Origin: Flavobacteriaceae bacterium
Lineage (GTDB): Bacteria; Bacteroidota; Bacteroidia; Flavobacteriales; Flavobacteriaceae
DNA: 64,000 nt
Assembly (NCBI GenBank): GCA_016649715.1
Contig: JAENXC010000006.1
Coordinates: forward strand, 62,001-126,000
Reading direction: 5' to 3'
Part shown: piece by piece, positions 34,126 to 42,496 of the stretch
Layout: each line of letters opens with the position of its first letter
Position numbering within the stretch: position 1 is the first letter of the stretch
Translations under genes and position numbers: made by a program
The notes under the pieces: model-generated
The model's input: only the letters and a program-made list of their open reading frames with translations
Databases searched by the model: none
Told to the model about the DNA's origin: nothing

Positions 34126-35679
34126 ATGCAAGCAACAACCACTAGCTTCGGGATTGAAGAAGCATTGGAACAATTAGGAATAAAAGGAGTAAACAAAGGA
34201 ACTTCTACCGGAAAAAATTGGTTTTCCAATGGTGAAGAAATTTCTTCCTTTTCGCCTGTTGATGGACAAGTAATTGCGAAAGTAACCACAACTTCAATGG
34301 CCGATTACGAAAAAGTAATGGAAAGCGCCACTTCTGCTTTTAAAACTTGGAGAACGAAACCAGCTCCTCTACGTGGCGAAATAGTTCGTCAATTTGGGGA
34401 CGAGTTGCGAAGATTGAAAGAACCTCTTGGAAAATTGGTTTCCTATGAAATGGGAAAAAGTTATCAAGAAGGTTTGGGTGAAGTTCAGGAAATGATCGAC
34501 ATCTGCGATTTTGCTGTCGGTCTTTCGCGTCAGCTTCACGGATTGACAATGCACAGCGAACGTCCTGGCCACAGAATGTACGAACAATATCACCCGCTTG
34601 GCGTTGTGGGGATCATTTCCGCATTTAACTTTCCGGTGGCCGTTTGGGCTTGGAACACAGCATTGGCGTGGATTTGCGGCGATGTATGCGTTTGGAAACC
34701 TTCGGAAAAAACTCCTTTATGTGGAGTAGCTTGCCAAAAAATAGCCGCAAAAGTTCTTGCTGATAACCATTTGCCAGAAGGAATTTCCTGCTTGATAAAT
34801 GGCGATTACAAAGTTGGCGAAATGATGACGAATGACAAGCGCGTGCCTTTGATTTCAGCAACTGGCTCCATCAAAATGGGGAAAATTGTTGCCCAAGCTG
34901 TTGCAGCCCGTTTAGGAAAATCCTTATTGGAACTTGGAGGAAACAACGCAATTATTGTTACTCCAGATGCCGACATAAAAATGACCGTTATCGGCGCTGT
35001 GTTTGGTGCCGTGGGAACTGCTGGTCAACGTTGCACCTCAACCCGAAGATTAATTATTCACGAAAGTATGTATGACAAAGTGAAGGATGCTGTGGTTGCT
35101 GCCTACAACCAACTTCGCATCGGGAATCCTTTGGATGAAAAGAACCACGTTGGACCACTTATCGATAAAGACGCAGTAAAAAACTACCAAAAAGCACTTG
35201 AAAAAGTTGTGGAAGAAGGAGGAAAAATAATCGTAGAAGGAGGCGTACTTGAAGGAGAAGGCTTCGAAAGTGGATGCTATGTGAAACCAGCGATTGCTGA
35301 AGCAAAAAACAGTTTTGAAATCGTGCAGCACGAAACTTTCGCACCCGTGTTATATCTTTTGAAATACAGCGGCGATGTTGAAAATGCAATCGCACTTCAA
35401 AATGGGGTTGTGCAAGGACTTTCCTCTGCAATTATGACCAATAACTTACGCGAAGCAGAACGTTTCTTATCCGTAGAAGGATCTGATTGCGGGATCGCAA
35501 ACGTAAACATCGGAACCAGTGGTGCAGAGATTGGCGGTGCTTTTGGTGGCGAAAAAGAAACTGGCGGCGGCCGCGAAAGCGGAAGTGACGCCTGGAAGAT
35601 TTATATGCGTAGACAGACAAATACAATCAACTATACCACTGAGCTTCCTTTAGCGCAGGGAATTAAGTTTGATTTGTAA
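34126..35679 (+). CDS. ALDH7-family aldehyde dehydrogenase (aminoadipate-semialdehyde/P6C dehydrogenase)
   Basis: Oxidises an aldehyde to an acid with NAD. 517 residues. Active-site residues are visible: Asn168 (ISAFNFPVAVW), Lys191 (VWKPSEKTP), Glu269 (LLELGGNNA) and Cys303 (GTAGQRCTSTRR). The sequence around NFPVAVWAWNTALAWICGD and the C-terminal GAFGGEKETGGGRESGSDAWK are typical of antiquitin-type ALDH7, which in bacteria mostly act on piperideine-6-carboxylate in lysine degradation. A role with nbaC is possible from adjacency but not supported by the subfamily. A strong terminator follows. Confidence 0.9.
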   Translation: MQATTTSFGIEEALEQLGIKGVNKGTSTGKNWFSNGEEISSFSPVDGQVIAKVTTTSMADYEKVMESATSAFKTWRTKPAPLRGEIVRQFGDELRRLKEPLGKLVSYEMGKSYQEGLGEVQEMIDICDFAVGLSRQLHGLTMHSERPGHRMYEQYHPLGVVGIISAFNFPVAVWAWNTALAWICGDVCVWKPSEKTPLCGVACQKIAAKVLADNHLPEGISCLINGDYKVGEMMTNDKRVPLISATGSIKMGKIVAQAVAARLGKSLLELGGNNAIIVTPDADIKMTVIGAVFGAVGTAGQRCTSTRRLIIHESMYDKVKDAVVAAYNQLRIGNPLDEKNHVGPLIDKDAVKNYQKALEKVVEEGGKIIVEGGVLEGEGFESGCYVKPAIAEAKNSFEIVQHETFAPVLYLLKYSGDVENAIALQNGVVQGLSSAIMTNNLREAERFLSVEGSDCGIANVNIGTSGAEIGGAFGGEKETGGGRESGSDAWKIYMRRQTNTINYTTELPLAQGIKFDL

Positions 35680-35703
35680 TAATGTAATCCTCAGGGAAAA
35701 ATT

Positions 35704-35739
35704 AAACCCCAAAAGTCTTCGAGACCTTTGGGGTTTTTT
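35704..35739 (+). terminator. Rho-independent terminator
   Basis: AAACCCCAAA-GTCT / AGAC-CTTTGGGGTTT stem with a TCG loop and a following T run, 25 bp after the ALDH stop. It also lies 3' of the convergent desaturase gene. Confidence 0.85.
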
Positions 35740-35762
35740 ATTGCTTATAAATAATTAACACT

Positions 35763-36752
35763 TTATATAATTCCATTTGGCTCAACCCATTTAAACCGGT
35801 TGGCATCCTGTGGAATTTTTATCCGTTCGGCAATTCGCAACATACGTGAAGGCAATTTCAAAAGATAATCACGTGCTTTTTCAGCTTCATCAGTAAGGTT
35901 TGAGATTTTTGAAATTTCCCAATGCGCGTTCAATTTTTCTAAAATATTTATGTAATCATAAGTTGTGTAAACGCCCAAACGCTGAGCGGCATTGCTGAAA
36001 TCATCAAAAGCCGAAGCCATTTTTCCGCCGCTTTGGCGCAGGTTTTGGGCGGGCATGATGATTTTTTTCTGCATCATATCTGCAAAGGCTATCATCATTT
36101 CACTGGCGTCATATTCAAAAATGGTTTTTACAAATTGGCGATAGGCCAGATGATGGCGCATTTCATCGCCAGCAATAATGTTGCACATTTTTGAAAGGGC
36201 TTTATTTCCTCTCTCTTTCGCAATTTTTCCAACGCGTTTGTGCGATACATTCGTTGCCAGTTCCTGAAAACTGGTGTAAATAAAATTTCGGTACGGGTCG
36301 CGGCCAGTTCCCACTTCAAAACCGTCGTTGATTAAATGTTGGGTGGTTCTTTCAACTTCTTTCATATTCACCCTTCCCGACAAATAGAGGTATTTGTTGA
36401 GCGCATCGCCATGGCGGTTTTCTTCTCCAGTCCAATGACGAATCCATTTACTCCAACCGTTGCGGCCGTGCTGGTCCACGCCTTCCATATCCATCAACCA
36501 ACTTTCGTAGGTTGGCAGCGCTTCTTCGGTAACCATATCGCCCACCAAAACAATCCAAAAATCGTAACCTAATTCTTTGGCTTCTTCACGAATTTGAATC
36601 ACTTCATCCATATAATTTTCCTTTTGGAAATTGGGCAAAAGATCCGTTGGTTGCCAAATTTCATCAACGGGAATGAGGTATTGGTCAATAAAACCATCAA
36701 CTTCTTTTTCAATGGTTTGCATTACTTCCAATCGTATATTTTTAAGCGCCAT
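35763..36752 (-). CDS. Acyl-ACP desaturase (soluble diiron type)
   Basis: Introduces a double bond into acyl-ACP using O2 and ferredoxin. 329 residues of the stearoyl-ACP desaturase family. Two diiron EExxRH-like motifs are visible: EENRHGD (110-116) and GDEMRHH (195-201), with further carboxylates at E77 and E164 (SFQELATNVSH). It is soluble and lacks membrane segments. It is a single gene with a TATCTTTG box upstream. Plant-type soluble desaturases are well known in flavobacteria, so this is not itself unusual. Confidence 0.92.
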   Translation of the reverse strand: MALKNIRLEVMQTIEKEVDGFIDQYLIPVDEIWQPTDLLPNFQKENYMDEVIQIREEAKELGYDFWIVLVGDMVTEEALPTYESWLMDMEGVDQHGRNGWSKWIRHWTGEENRHGDALNKYLYLSGRVNMKEVERTTQHLINDGFEVGTGRDPYRNFIYTSFQELATNVSHKRVGKIAKERGNKALSKMCNIIAGDEMRHHLAYRQFVKTIFEYDASEMMIAFADMMQKKIIMPAQNLRQSGGKMASAFDDFSNAAQRLGVYTTYDYINILEKLNAHWEISKISNLTDEAEKARDYLLKLPSRMLRIAERIKIPQDANRFKWVEPNGII

Positions 36753-36774
36753 AAATTTATTTTAGTGAGAATTA

Positions 36775-36782
36775 CAAAGATA
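36775..36782 (-). promoter_or_regulatory. Putative -7 box of the desaturase gene
   Basis: TATCTTTG on the minus strand, 22 bp before the desaturase ATG, is an exact TAnnTTTG match; no -33 TTG is evident. Confidence 0.5.
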
Positions 36783-36816
36783 GCAACTGCAAGGTGGAAT
36801 TTATTATAAAGAAATA

Positions 36817-37542
36817 TTAATTCCTGCCTTTTTCGTCTGGATAGAGCAAATGGACCGCTTCACTTTGCCAGATTTCTTTAGAATCCACGTCCAGCATTGA
36901 AAGTTTTCCTTTGAAAGCTGCACCAGTATCTATGTTCCAAACATTAGCGAAGTTTGTAGGTTTATCAAACCCCACACGGGTTACGGGCGTATGGCCGATA
37001 TAAATTTCCTTGAAAAGCTGCAGTCGTTTTGGGTATTTGTCATCGTCTTCGGAAATAGTGGTATCCATTGCGCAGACCATTTCCCAAAGGGTCCGATCCC
37101 AGTAAACCAGATTTGGATAATATTCATATTGTGGGCCGTGTTGATTGGTGAAACCAGCGTGCAGATAAAGTCGGTTTTCGGAATCAATGTGATAATTGAT
37201 AAGGTTTTCAAGGAAACGAAGATGTATTCCTTTTTCGGTTTTTGACAGATTTGAATAGCTTTCAACACTACTCTCCCCACCTTGACTGAGCCACATTGGA
37301 TTGCTTTTGCCAGTTCTTAAATAATTATAGAGCAACTCATCGTGATTTCCTCTAAGGAAAATACAATCGTTTTCTTGAGAAAAATTGATCAAATATGAAA
37401 TTACCTCAGCAGATTGGCTCCAACCATCTACATAATCACCAACAAAAATGTATTTTACCTTTTTCGGAAGATTTGCACTTTCAAGCAACTGTTTCAATGC
37501 TTTAAAACCTCCGTGAATGTCTCCTATTACAACTGTTTTCAT
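36817..37542 (-). CDS. PPP-family metallophosphoesterase (serine/threonine phosphatase-like)
   Basis: A 241-residue calcineurin-like phosphoesterase. The metal-binding blocks are in order: GDIHG (7-11), FVGDYVDGW (with GDYVDG in place of the usual GDxVDRG), FLRGNHDELL, and C-terminal YIGHTPV. PPP enzymes of this size hydrolyse phosphoproteins or diadenosine polyphosphates; the substrate is unknown. It starts only 3 bp after the stop of the AlbA_2 gene and is the last of three packed genes. Confidence 0.88.
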   Translation of the reverse strand: MKTVVIGDIHGGFKALKQLLESANLPKKVKYIFVGDYVDGWSQSAEVISYLINFSQENDCIFLRGNHDELLYNYLRTGKSNPMWLSQGGESSVESYSNLSKTEKGIHLRFLENLINYHIDSENRLYLHAGFTNQHGPQYEYYPNLVYWDRTLWEMVCAMDTTISEDDDKYPKRLQLFKEIYIGHTPVTRVGFDKPTNFANVWNIDTGAAFKGKLSMLDVDSKEIWQSEAVHLLYPDEKGRN

Positions 37543-37545
37543 TCT

Positions 37546-38682
37546 TTAATTATAACTTACTTTTCTCAAAATTCGCAGCGCTTCCTTTGAAAATTGATAT
37601 GCCTCTGCGTGATAATCTCTCAGAAACTCCTTGGCTTCTTGCAGTTTATCCTTTGCATCCTCAAAATTGTTCAAATAACAAATAAGATATGTTGACGGAA
37701 GGTTTCGCAAATCTTTTTCTTCAGAAGAATTGAGCGGGATTCTCTTTTTCAACTTTTCCATCACGGCATTGTTTGAATTATAAATATGAAAAAGCGTTTT
37801 TTTATTGAATTTTGGCGGCTCAAAAATAAGTTTTGAATCGATATTATAGTACCCATTTTCCTTGAAATGAATGGTAACTTCTTCCAGCGGATAATATTTG
37901 AATTGTTCGTTCAATCCCAAATGCACATATTCCACGGTTTTGAAATAATCATCGGTAAACTCAATGCTAACTTCATCCAAAGCCGAATAAAAAAGCCGTA
38001 CCTGCTCGTTGATGAGCTCAATGTCCACGCGGGAATAATAGAAATTTTCCCGTACCCTTTTCGGGTTTCCAGCCCAGCAAACCACAAACTGCTCCTTGAA
38101 AACTTTGTAATGGCTTTCCAAATCTTTGTGGCGGTTATTTGTAAAATCCATTACGCCATCGAGGGTCAATTCTATGTTGTTTTTCGCCGCATTTTCAATG
38201 GATTTCACGATTTCGGAATTCACATCTTTTATCTCAATGTCGAAATTCTTCGGCATTGAAATACTGCCATCCCGAAGAAAAATGGAACCGCCCCAGTATT
38301 TCCATATATTTTTTCTGAGCGAAGTGATCATCCCGTTGGGACGGATAGTTACCAAGCCCACAACTTTGTCTGAAGGCAAATTCGGGAAGGCCACATTTTC
38401 ATATATAATCAACGGCGCATTTGTTAAATATGCATTTACAAGGTTTTGGATTTTACTGTCGTCAAAAAAATCCACCCCGTTTATTTCATTGGTTTCGTCC
38501 TCAACACCAATCACGATAAAGGAATTATTCGCCGGATTGCTGTTGCTTAGCGCGCATATATGTTTTAGAAATTTCGCCTTTCCCTCTTTTGTGCCGAGAT
38601 CAATTTTTCGCTTCTTATCATAGAAGCTGCTCTCGTCGTTATGGGCGAGTAGGTTTTTGATTAAAAGGCGTTTGTTGATCAT
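37546..38682 (-). CDS. AlbA_2 (Schlafen-like) domain ATP-binding protein
   Basis: A 378-residue cytosolic protein. The N-terminal part (about 10-150) fits the divergent AlbA_2 domain: ESSFYDKKRKIDLGTKEGKAKFLKHICALSNS, then NNSFIVIGVEDETNEINGVDFFD and GLVTIRPNG. The C-terminal half is not recognised. AlbA_2 proteins include transcriptional regulators and nucleases related to Schlafen; the role here is unknown. Its ATG overlaps the upstream SDR stop by 4 bp and the phosphatase follows at 3 bp, so the three are co-translated. Confidence 0.8.
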   Translation of the reverse strand: MINKRLLIKNLLAHNDESSFYDKKRKIDLGTKEGKAKFLKHICALSNSNPANNSFIVIGVEDETNEINGVDFFDDSKIQNLVNAYLTNAPLIIYENVAFPNLPSDKVVGLVTIRPNGMITSLRKNIWKYWGGSIFLRDGSISMPKNFDIEIKDVNSEIVKSIENAAKNNIELTLDGVMDFTNNRHKDLESHYKVFKEQFVVCWAGNPKRVRENFYYSRVDIELINEQVRLFYSALDEVSIEFTDDYFKTVEYVHLGLNEQFKYYPLEEVTIHFKENGYYNIDSKLIFEPPKFNKKTLFHIYNSNNAVMEKLKKRIPLNSSEEKDLRNLPSTYLICYLNNFEDAKDKLQEAKEFLRDYHAEAYQFSKEALRILRKVSYN

Positions 38683-39432
38683 GATTTATTCACAATAGTG
38701 CTACTTGCCTGATCCAAACTCATAACCGTCAAATCTGCAATATTCACGTGCGGCGGGCGCGTCACCGCGAACCAAATAATATCCGCAATATCTTCTGGTT
38801 TTAATGGCGTAAAACCTTGATATACTTTTTCGGCTCTATCACTATCTCCTTTAAAACGCACTTCGCTAAATTCGGTTTCTACCATCCCTGGATTTATGGC
38901 GCCTACTTTTATTCCTTTTCCGTTCAGGTCGATCCGCATTCCTTGGTTTATGGCGTCCACGGCGTGTTTGCTGGCGCAGTAAACGTTGCCTTTTGGGTAA
39001 ACTTCTTTTCCGGCGGTGCTTCCAATATTTATAATATGTCCGCTTTTCCTTTCAATCATTTTTGGAATAATTGCTTTGCTCACATAAAGCAAACCCTTCA
39101 CGTTAATATCCAACATGGCATCCCAATCGTCCGTGTTTCCTTCGTCAATGGTGTCCATTCCGTGAGCATTGCCAGCGTTATTTATTAAAATATCTATTTC
39201 AGAAAATTGCTTCGGAAGTGATTTCACGGCCAAAAAAACTTCCTCTTTGTTGCGAACATCAAAATTTAAAGTGTGAACTTCTGTCAATTCCGAAAGTTCT
39301 TTCGAAAGGTTTCAACCGTTCTTCCCTTCTTCCGCAGAGAATTAATTTCACTCCATTTTTGGCGAAAAGTTTCGCTGTTGCCATCCCAATTCCCGAAGTC
39401 GCTCCGGTTATAAATGCTATTTTGTTTTTCAT
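38679..39432 (-). pseudogene. SDR oxidoreductase (YdfG-like), frameshifted near residue 40
   Basis: The ATG at 39430-39432 starts MKNKIAFITGATSGIG with the NADP-binding TGxxxGIG loop, running to GRREERLK. Near 39309 the frame is lost; the next frame supplies LSKELSELTEVHTLNFDVRN and the rest of a classical SDR: NNAG, the catalytic Tyr-Lys of YCASK, and NPGMVETEF. A two-base loss (for example AC in an AAAACCC context) would restore ERLKTLSKEL; a one-base gain is the alternative. The family reduces 3-hydroxy acids or related carbonyls. As it stands, no complete protein can be made. Overlaps the AlbA_2 start by 4 bp. Confidence 0.82.
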
Positions 39433-39540
39433 TTCAAACTTTTTCTAAAATTACATTTCTAGAGGATTCTAGAAGGTTAAATTCCGTTAAATCAAAAGTT
39501 AATATTTGCTTACAGCTTTAAAACTCTAAATATCAAACAA

Positions 39541-39548
39541 TACGTTTG
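39541..39548 (+). promoter_or_regulatory. Putative -7 box of the DUF4382 gene
   Basis: TACGTTTG matches TAnnTTTG, 25 bp upstream of the ATG. No TTG lies at the usual -33 distance. Confidence 0.45.
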
Positions 39549-39573
39549 TAAAACTAATTCTAAACCCACAAAT

Positions 39574-40350
39574 ATGAGAACCCTATTAAAATTAAGTTTA
39601 ATTGCATTATTATTTCTAGAATTTGCATCATGTAGCAGTGATGATTCTAATGATAATGAAGGAAAAGCAAAATTGGCAATAAGACTGACAGATGCCTCTG
39701 GCGATTATGAGGCCGTCTTTATTGATGTTGAACAGGTAGTAATAAAATATAATAACGGCCACGACGATGTTGTACTAGGTATTAATGCTGGTATTTACGA
39801 CCTTTTAAAGTTAACCGCAGGAGTAAATGTGCTATTATTTAATGATGAAGTTCCCGCTGGAAATATCAGCCAGATACGTTTAATTTTGGGTGAAGAAAAC
39901 TCTATAGTTGTAGATGGACAGACTTTGCCACTTGCAACTCCGAGTTCACAACAATCTGGTTTAAAAATTCAGGTAAATGAAAACCTCGAGCCTGGGATTT
40001 TATATGAATTTATGCTAGATTTTGATGTTGACAAATCCATTGTTTCACAAGGAAACGGAGAGTATAGCCTAAAACCAGTAATTAGAGCAATCACTGTTGC
40101 TGAAAGTGGTGCCATTTCTGGAAAAGTGCTTCCTATCGGGATGTTGACGATGGTTACTGCGGTTAATGGACCCCTTGAAATTTCTACTTATACAAATCTT
40201 CAAGGTGATTTTCTGCTTAGCGGAGTGCCAGACGGAGTTTATACCGTAACATTCCAAGCAGATTTAGGTTTGGGAATCCCTCCATTGGTTGTTGATAATG
40301 TTACAGTAGTTCAAGGTGAAGTAACAAGTATGGGCGAAATTAATTTGTAG
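39574..40350 (+). CDS. DUF4382-domain lipoprotein
   Basis: A 258-residue surface or periplasmic lipoprotein: signal LKLSLIALLFLEFASC followed by an Asp/Ser-rich linker. Residues about 32-170 match DUF4382 (KLAIRLTDASGDYEAVFIDVEQVVI ... AGNISQIRLILGEENSIVVDG ... FMLDFDVDKSIV). The last 75 residues (AISGKVLP ... GDFLLSGVPDGVYTVTF) look like a carboxypeptidase-regulatory or CNA-B-like beta sandwich. Function unknown. It has its own promoter-like box and a strong terminator, so it is monocistronic. Confidence 0.88.
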   Translation: MRTLLKLSLIALLFLEFASCSSDDSNDNEGKAKLAIRLTDASGDYEAVFIDVEQVVIKYNNGHDDVVLGINAGIYDLLKLTAGVNVLLFNDEVPAGNISQIRLILGEENSIVVDGQTLPLATPSSQQSGLKIQVNENLEPGILYEFMLDFDVDKSIVSQGNGEYSLKPVIRAITVAESGAISGKVLPIGMLTMVTAVNGPLEISTYTNLQGDFLLSGVPDGVYTVTFQADLGLGIPPLVVDNVTVVQGEVTSMGEINL

Positions 40351-40377
40351 CCGTAAAAGTTCAAAATCATACATTTT

Positions 40378-40412
40378 TAAAAAGAGGAAAACTTAAAGTT
40401 TTCCTCTTTTTT
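40378..40412 (+). terminator. Rho-independent terminator
   Basis: AAAGAGGAAAACTT and AAGTTTTCCTCTTT arms form a nearly loop-less 14-bp stem followed by more T, 28 bp after the DUF4382 stop. Confidence 0.85.
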
Positions 40413-40502
40413 AATTTAACCAATTGTTAACAGCCTTTTATTCAATAAATTTTCAATTTGCACCGTCTTTTTAAAAAGCATTAAATTGAATTTAAATACA
40501 GT

Positions 40503-41507
40503 ATGGAAAATACAGAAACTACCTTTGACATCGCTGCTTTAAACGAAAAAATTGAGAGGGAAAGTGCCTTTGTGGACGTCCTTTCAATGGAAATGAACAA
40601 AGTTATTATTGGCCAGAAACATATGGTGGAAAGGCTTATAATTGGGCTTTTGGGCCAAGGACACATTCTTTTGGAAGGTGTTCCGGGGCTTGCGAAAACC
40701 CTCGCCATCAACACGCTTTCAAAAGCGGTACACGGATCTTTTAGCCGAATACAGTTTACGCCGGATTTGCTTCCAGCAGATGTTGTGGGAACGATGATCT
40801 ATAATATGAAGCTGAACGATTTCAGCATTAAAAAAGGTCCGATCTTTGCCAACTTCGTGCTTGCAGATGAAATTAACCGTGCTCCCGCAAAAGTACAATC
40901 GGCCCTTTTGGAGGCGATGCAGGAAAAGCAAGTTACCATTGGCGACACTACTTTTAAGCTGGATAAGCCCTTTTTGGTAATGGCTACCCAAAACCCAATT
41001 GAGCAGGAAGGAACCTACCCATTGCCCGAAGCTCAGATTGACCGTTTTATGCTGAAAACGGTAATAAAATATCCGAAAGTTGCCGAGGAACAACTCATCA
41101 TCCGTCAAAATCTTAAAGAAGAATACGAGCAGATCAACCCAGTTGCCACTTTGGAGCAAATTAAAAGGGCGCAAGCCGCTGTTCGTGAAGTTTATATGGA
41201 TGAAAAGATTGAAAAATACATTCTCGATATCATCTTCGCCACACGAACTCCTGAGAATTTTGGTCTTTCCGATCTAAAACCGCTCATCAACTTTGGCGCT
41301 TCCCCGCGTGGAAGTATCAACCTTGCCATTGCCGCAAAATGCTACGCCTTTATCCGCCGTCGCGGTTATGTGGTTCCCGAAGATATTCGCGCCGTTGTGC
41401 ACGACGTGCTTCGCCACAGAATAGGCATCACTTACGAAGCGGAAGCGGAAAACATTACTTCCGAAGAAATCATCAACAAAATTGTTAATGTAATTGAAGT
41501 ACCGTAA
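40503..41507 (+). CDS. MoxR-family AAA+ ATPase (Bat operon)
   Basis: Chaperone-like ATPase, 334 residues. Walker A is GVPGLAKT (59-66), a MoxR-type variant in which Ala precedes the P-loop Lys. Walker B is VLADEINRAPAKVQ, sensor 1 lies in MATQNPIEQEGTYPLPEAQ, and the C-terminal lid runs from about 230. MoxR proteins work with VWA-domain proteins encoded beside them, as here with BatA and BatB. It is the first gene of the Bat operon. An 84-bp repeat-containing gap separates it from the DUF58 gene. Confidence 0.95.
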   Translation: MENTETTFDIAALNEKIERESAFVDVLSMEMNKVIIGQKHMVERLIIGLLGQGHILLEGVPGLAKTLAINTLSKAVHGSFSRIQFTPDLLPADVVGTMIYNMKLNDFSIKKGPIFANFVLADEINRAPAKVQSALLEAMQEKQVTIGDTTFKLDKPFLVMATQNPIEQEGTYPLPEAQIDRFMLKTVIKYPKVAEEQLIIRQNLKEEYEQINPVATLEQIKRAQAAVREVYMDEKIEKYILDIIFATRTPENFGLSDLKPLINFGASPRGSINLAIAAKCYAFIRRRGYVVPEDIRAVVHDVLRHRIGITYEAEAENITSEEIINKIVNVIEVP

Positions 41508-41511
41508 AAAT

Positions 41512-41590
41512 AGTTTGCAGTACGCAGTATTCAGTACGCAGTTTTTGAAACTCTACTGACTACTGATTACTGATTACTGACTACTGAAAC
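41512..41590. repeat. Quasi-palindromic CAGTA/TACTG repeat
   Basis: Tandem CAGTACGCAGT units (left half) are followed by tandem TACTGAT/TACTGAC units (right half) that are roughly their reverse complement, filling the gap between the MoxR and DUF58 genes. A related element is at 59552-59589. Confidence 0.55.
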
Positions 41591-41591
41591 A

Positions 41592-42455
41592 ATGGATACT
41601 AAAGAACTTCTTAAGAAAGTACGAAAAATCGAGATCAAAACGCGACGCTTGAGCGATCACGTTTTTGGTGGCGAGTATCACAGTACTTTTAAAGGTCGCG
41701 GGATGACTTTTAGCGAAGTGCGCCAATACCAGTTCGGCGACGACGTTCGGAATATAGATTGGAACGTTACCGCCCGATATAGCGAACCTTTTATAAAAGT
41801 TTTTGAGGAAGAACGCGAACTTACCTTAATGCTGATGGTGGACATTAGCGGTTCTGAATTTTTTGGTACACAGGAACAATTCAAAAATGAAATCATTACT
41901 GAAATAGCCGCAACGCTTGCCTTTTCAGCAATGCAGAACAATGACAAAACGGGATTGATTCTTTTTTCTGATGAAATTGAACTTTACATTCCGCCGAAAA
42001 AGGGAAAATCGCACGTGCTACGAATTATTCGTGAATTGCTGGAACACAAACCAAAAAGCAACAAAACCGACATTGCAAACGCACTGAAATTTTTGAGCAA
42101 CGTTATGAAAAAGAAAGCCATCGTTTTTGTGCTTTCAGATTTTATTGCTGACGATTATCGAAATACATTAAAGATTGCCGCGCGAAAACACGATGTCACT
42201 GGAATTCGTATTTACGACAAAGCCGAAGAAACCATTCCAAACCTCGGAATGGTGCAGATGCAGGACCAAGAAAGTGGCGAACTGCTTTTGGTTAACACAG
42301 GTTCTAAGAGTGTGCGCAATCAATATTATAGCTACCATCGCGAACGGGTGGACTACTTCACTGAATCTTTCACAAAAAGTGGCGCAGGCGCTTTGAGTTC
42401 TAGGGTTGACGAAAGTTATGTGAAAAAATTGTTGGGGTATTTTAAGAAACGTTAG
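41592..42455 (+). CDS. DUF58 domain protein (Bat operon)
   Basis: A 287-residue protein with the DUF58 signature GRGMTFSEVRQYQFGDDVRNIDWNVTAR (about 36-63) and a degenerate VWA-like fold after it (LTLMLMVDISGSEFFGT, then IVFVLSDF). Unlike longer DUF58 proteins it has no N-terminal membrane segments. It is the usual second gene after MoxR, and physical partnership is inferred from that. A CCCCTAAAGGGG hairpin follows the stop codon. Confidence 0.92.
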   Translation: MDTKELLKKVRKIEIKTRRLSDHVFGGEYHSTFKGRGMTFSEVRQYQFGDDVRNIDWNVTARYSEPFIKVFEEERELTLMLMVDISGSEFFGTQEQFKNEIITEIAATLAFSAMQNNDKTGLILFSDEIELYIPPKKGKSHVLRIIRELLEHKPKSNKTDIANALKFLSNVMKKKAIVFVLSDFIADDYRNTLKIAARKHDVTGIRIYDKAEETIPNLGMVQMQDQESGELLLVNTGSKSVRNQYYSYHRERVDYFTESFTKSGAGALSSRVDESYVKKLLGYFKKR

Positions 42456-42458
42456 TAG

Positions 42459-42480
42459 CCCCCTAACCCCTAAAGGGGGG
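42459..42480. repeat. CCCCTAAAGGGG palindromic repeat
   Basis: CCCCTAAAGGGG flanked by additional C and G runs sits 4 bp after the DUF58 stop. It is related to the inverted repeat at 2529-2595 and could act as a weak intra-operon terminator or stabilising hairpin. Confidence 0.55.
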
Positions 42481-42496
42481 AATTGATGATGAAAAA

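Noticed and set aside
41512..41590. Possible CRISPR-like tandem repeat
   Set aside because: Units are only 7-11 bp, imperfect, without spacers, and arranged as a quasi-palindrome.
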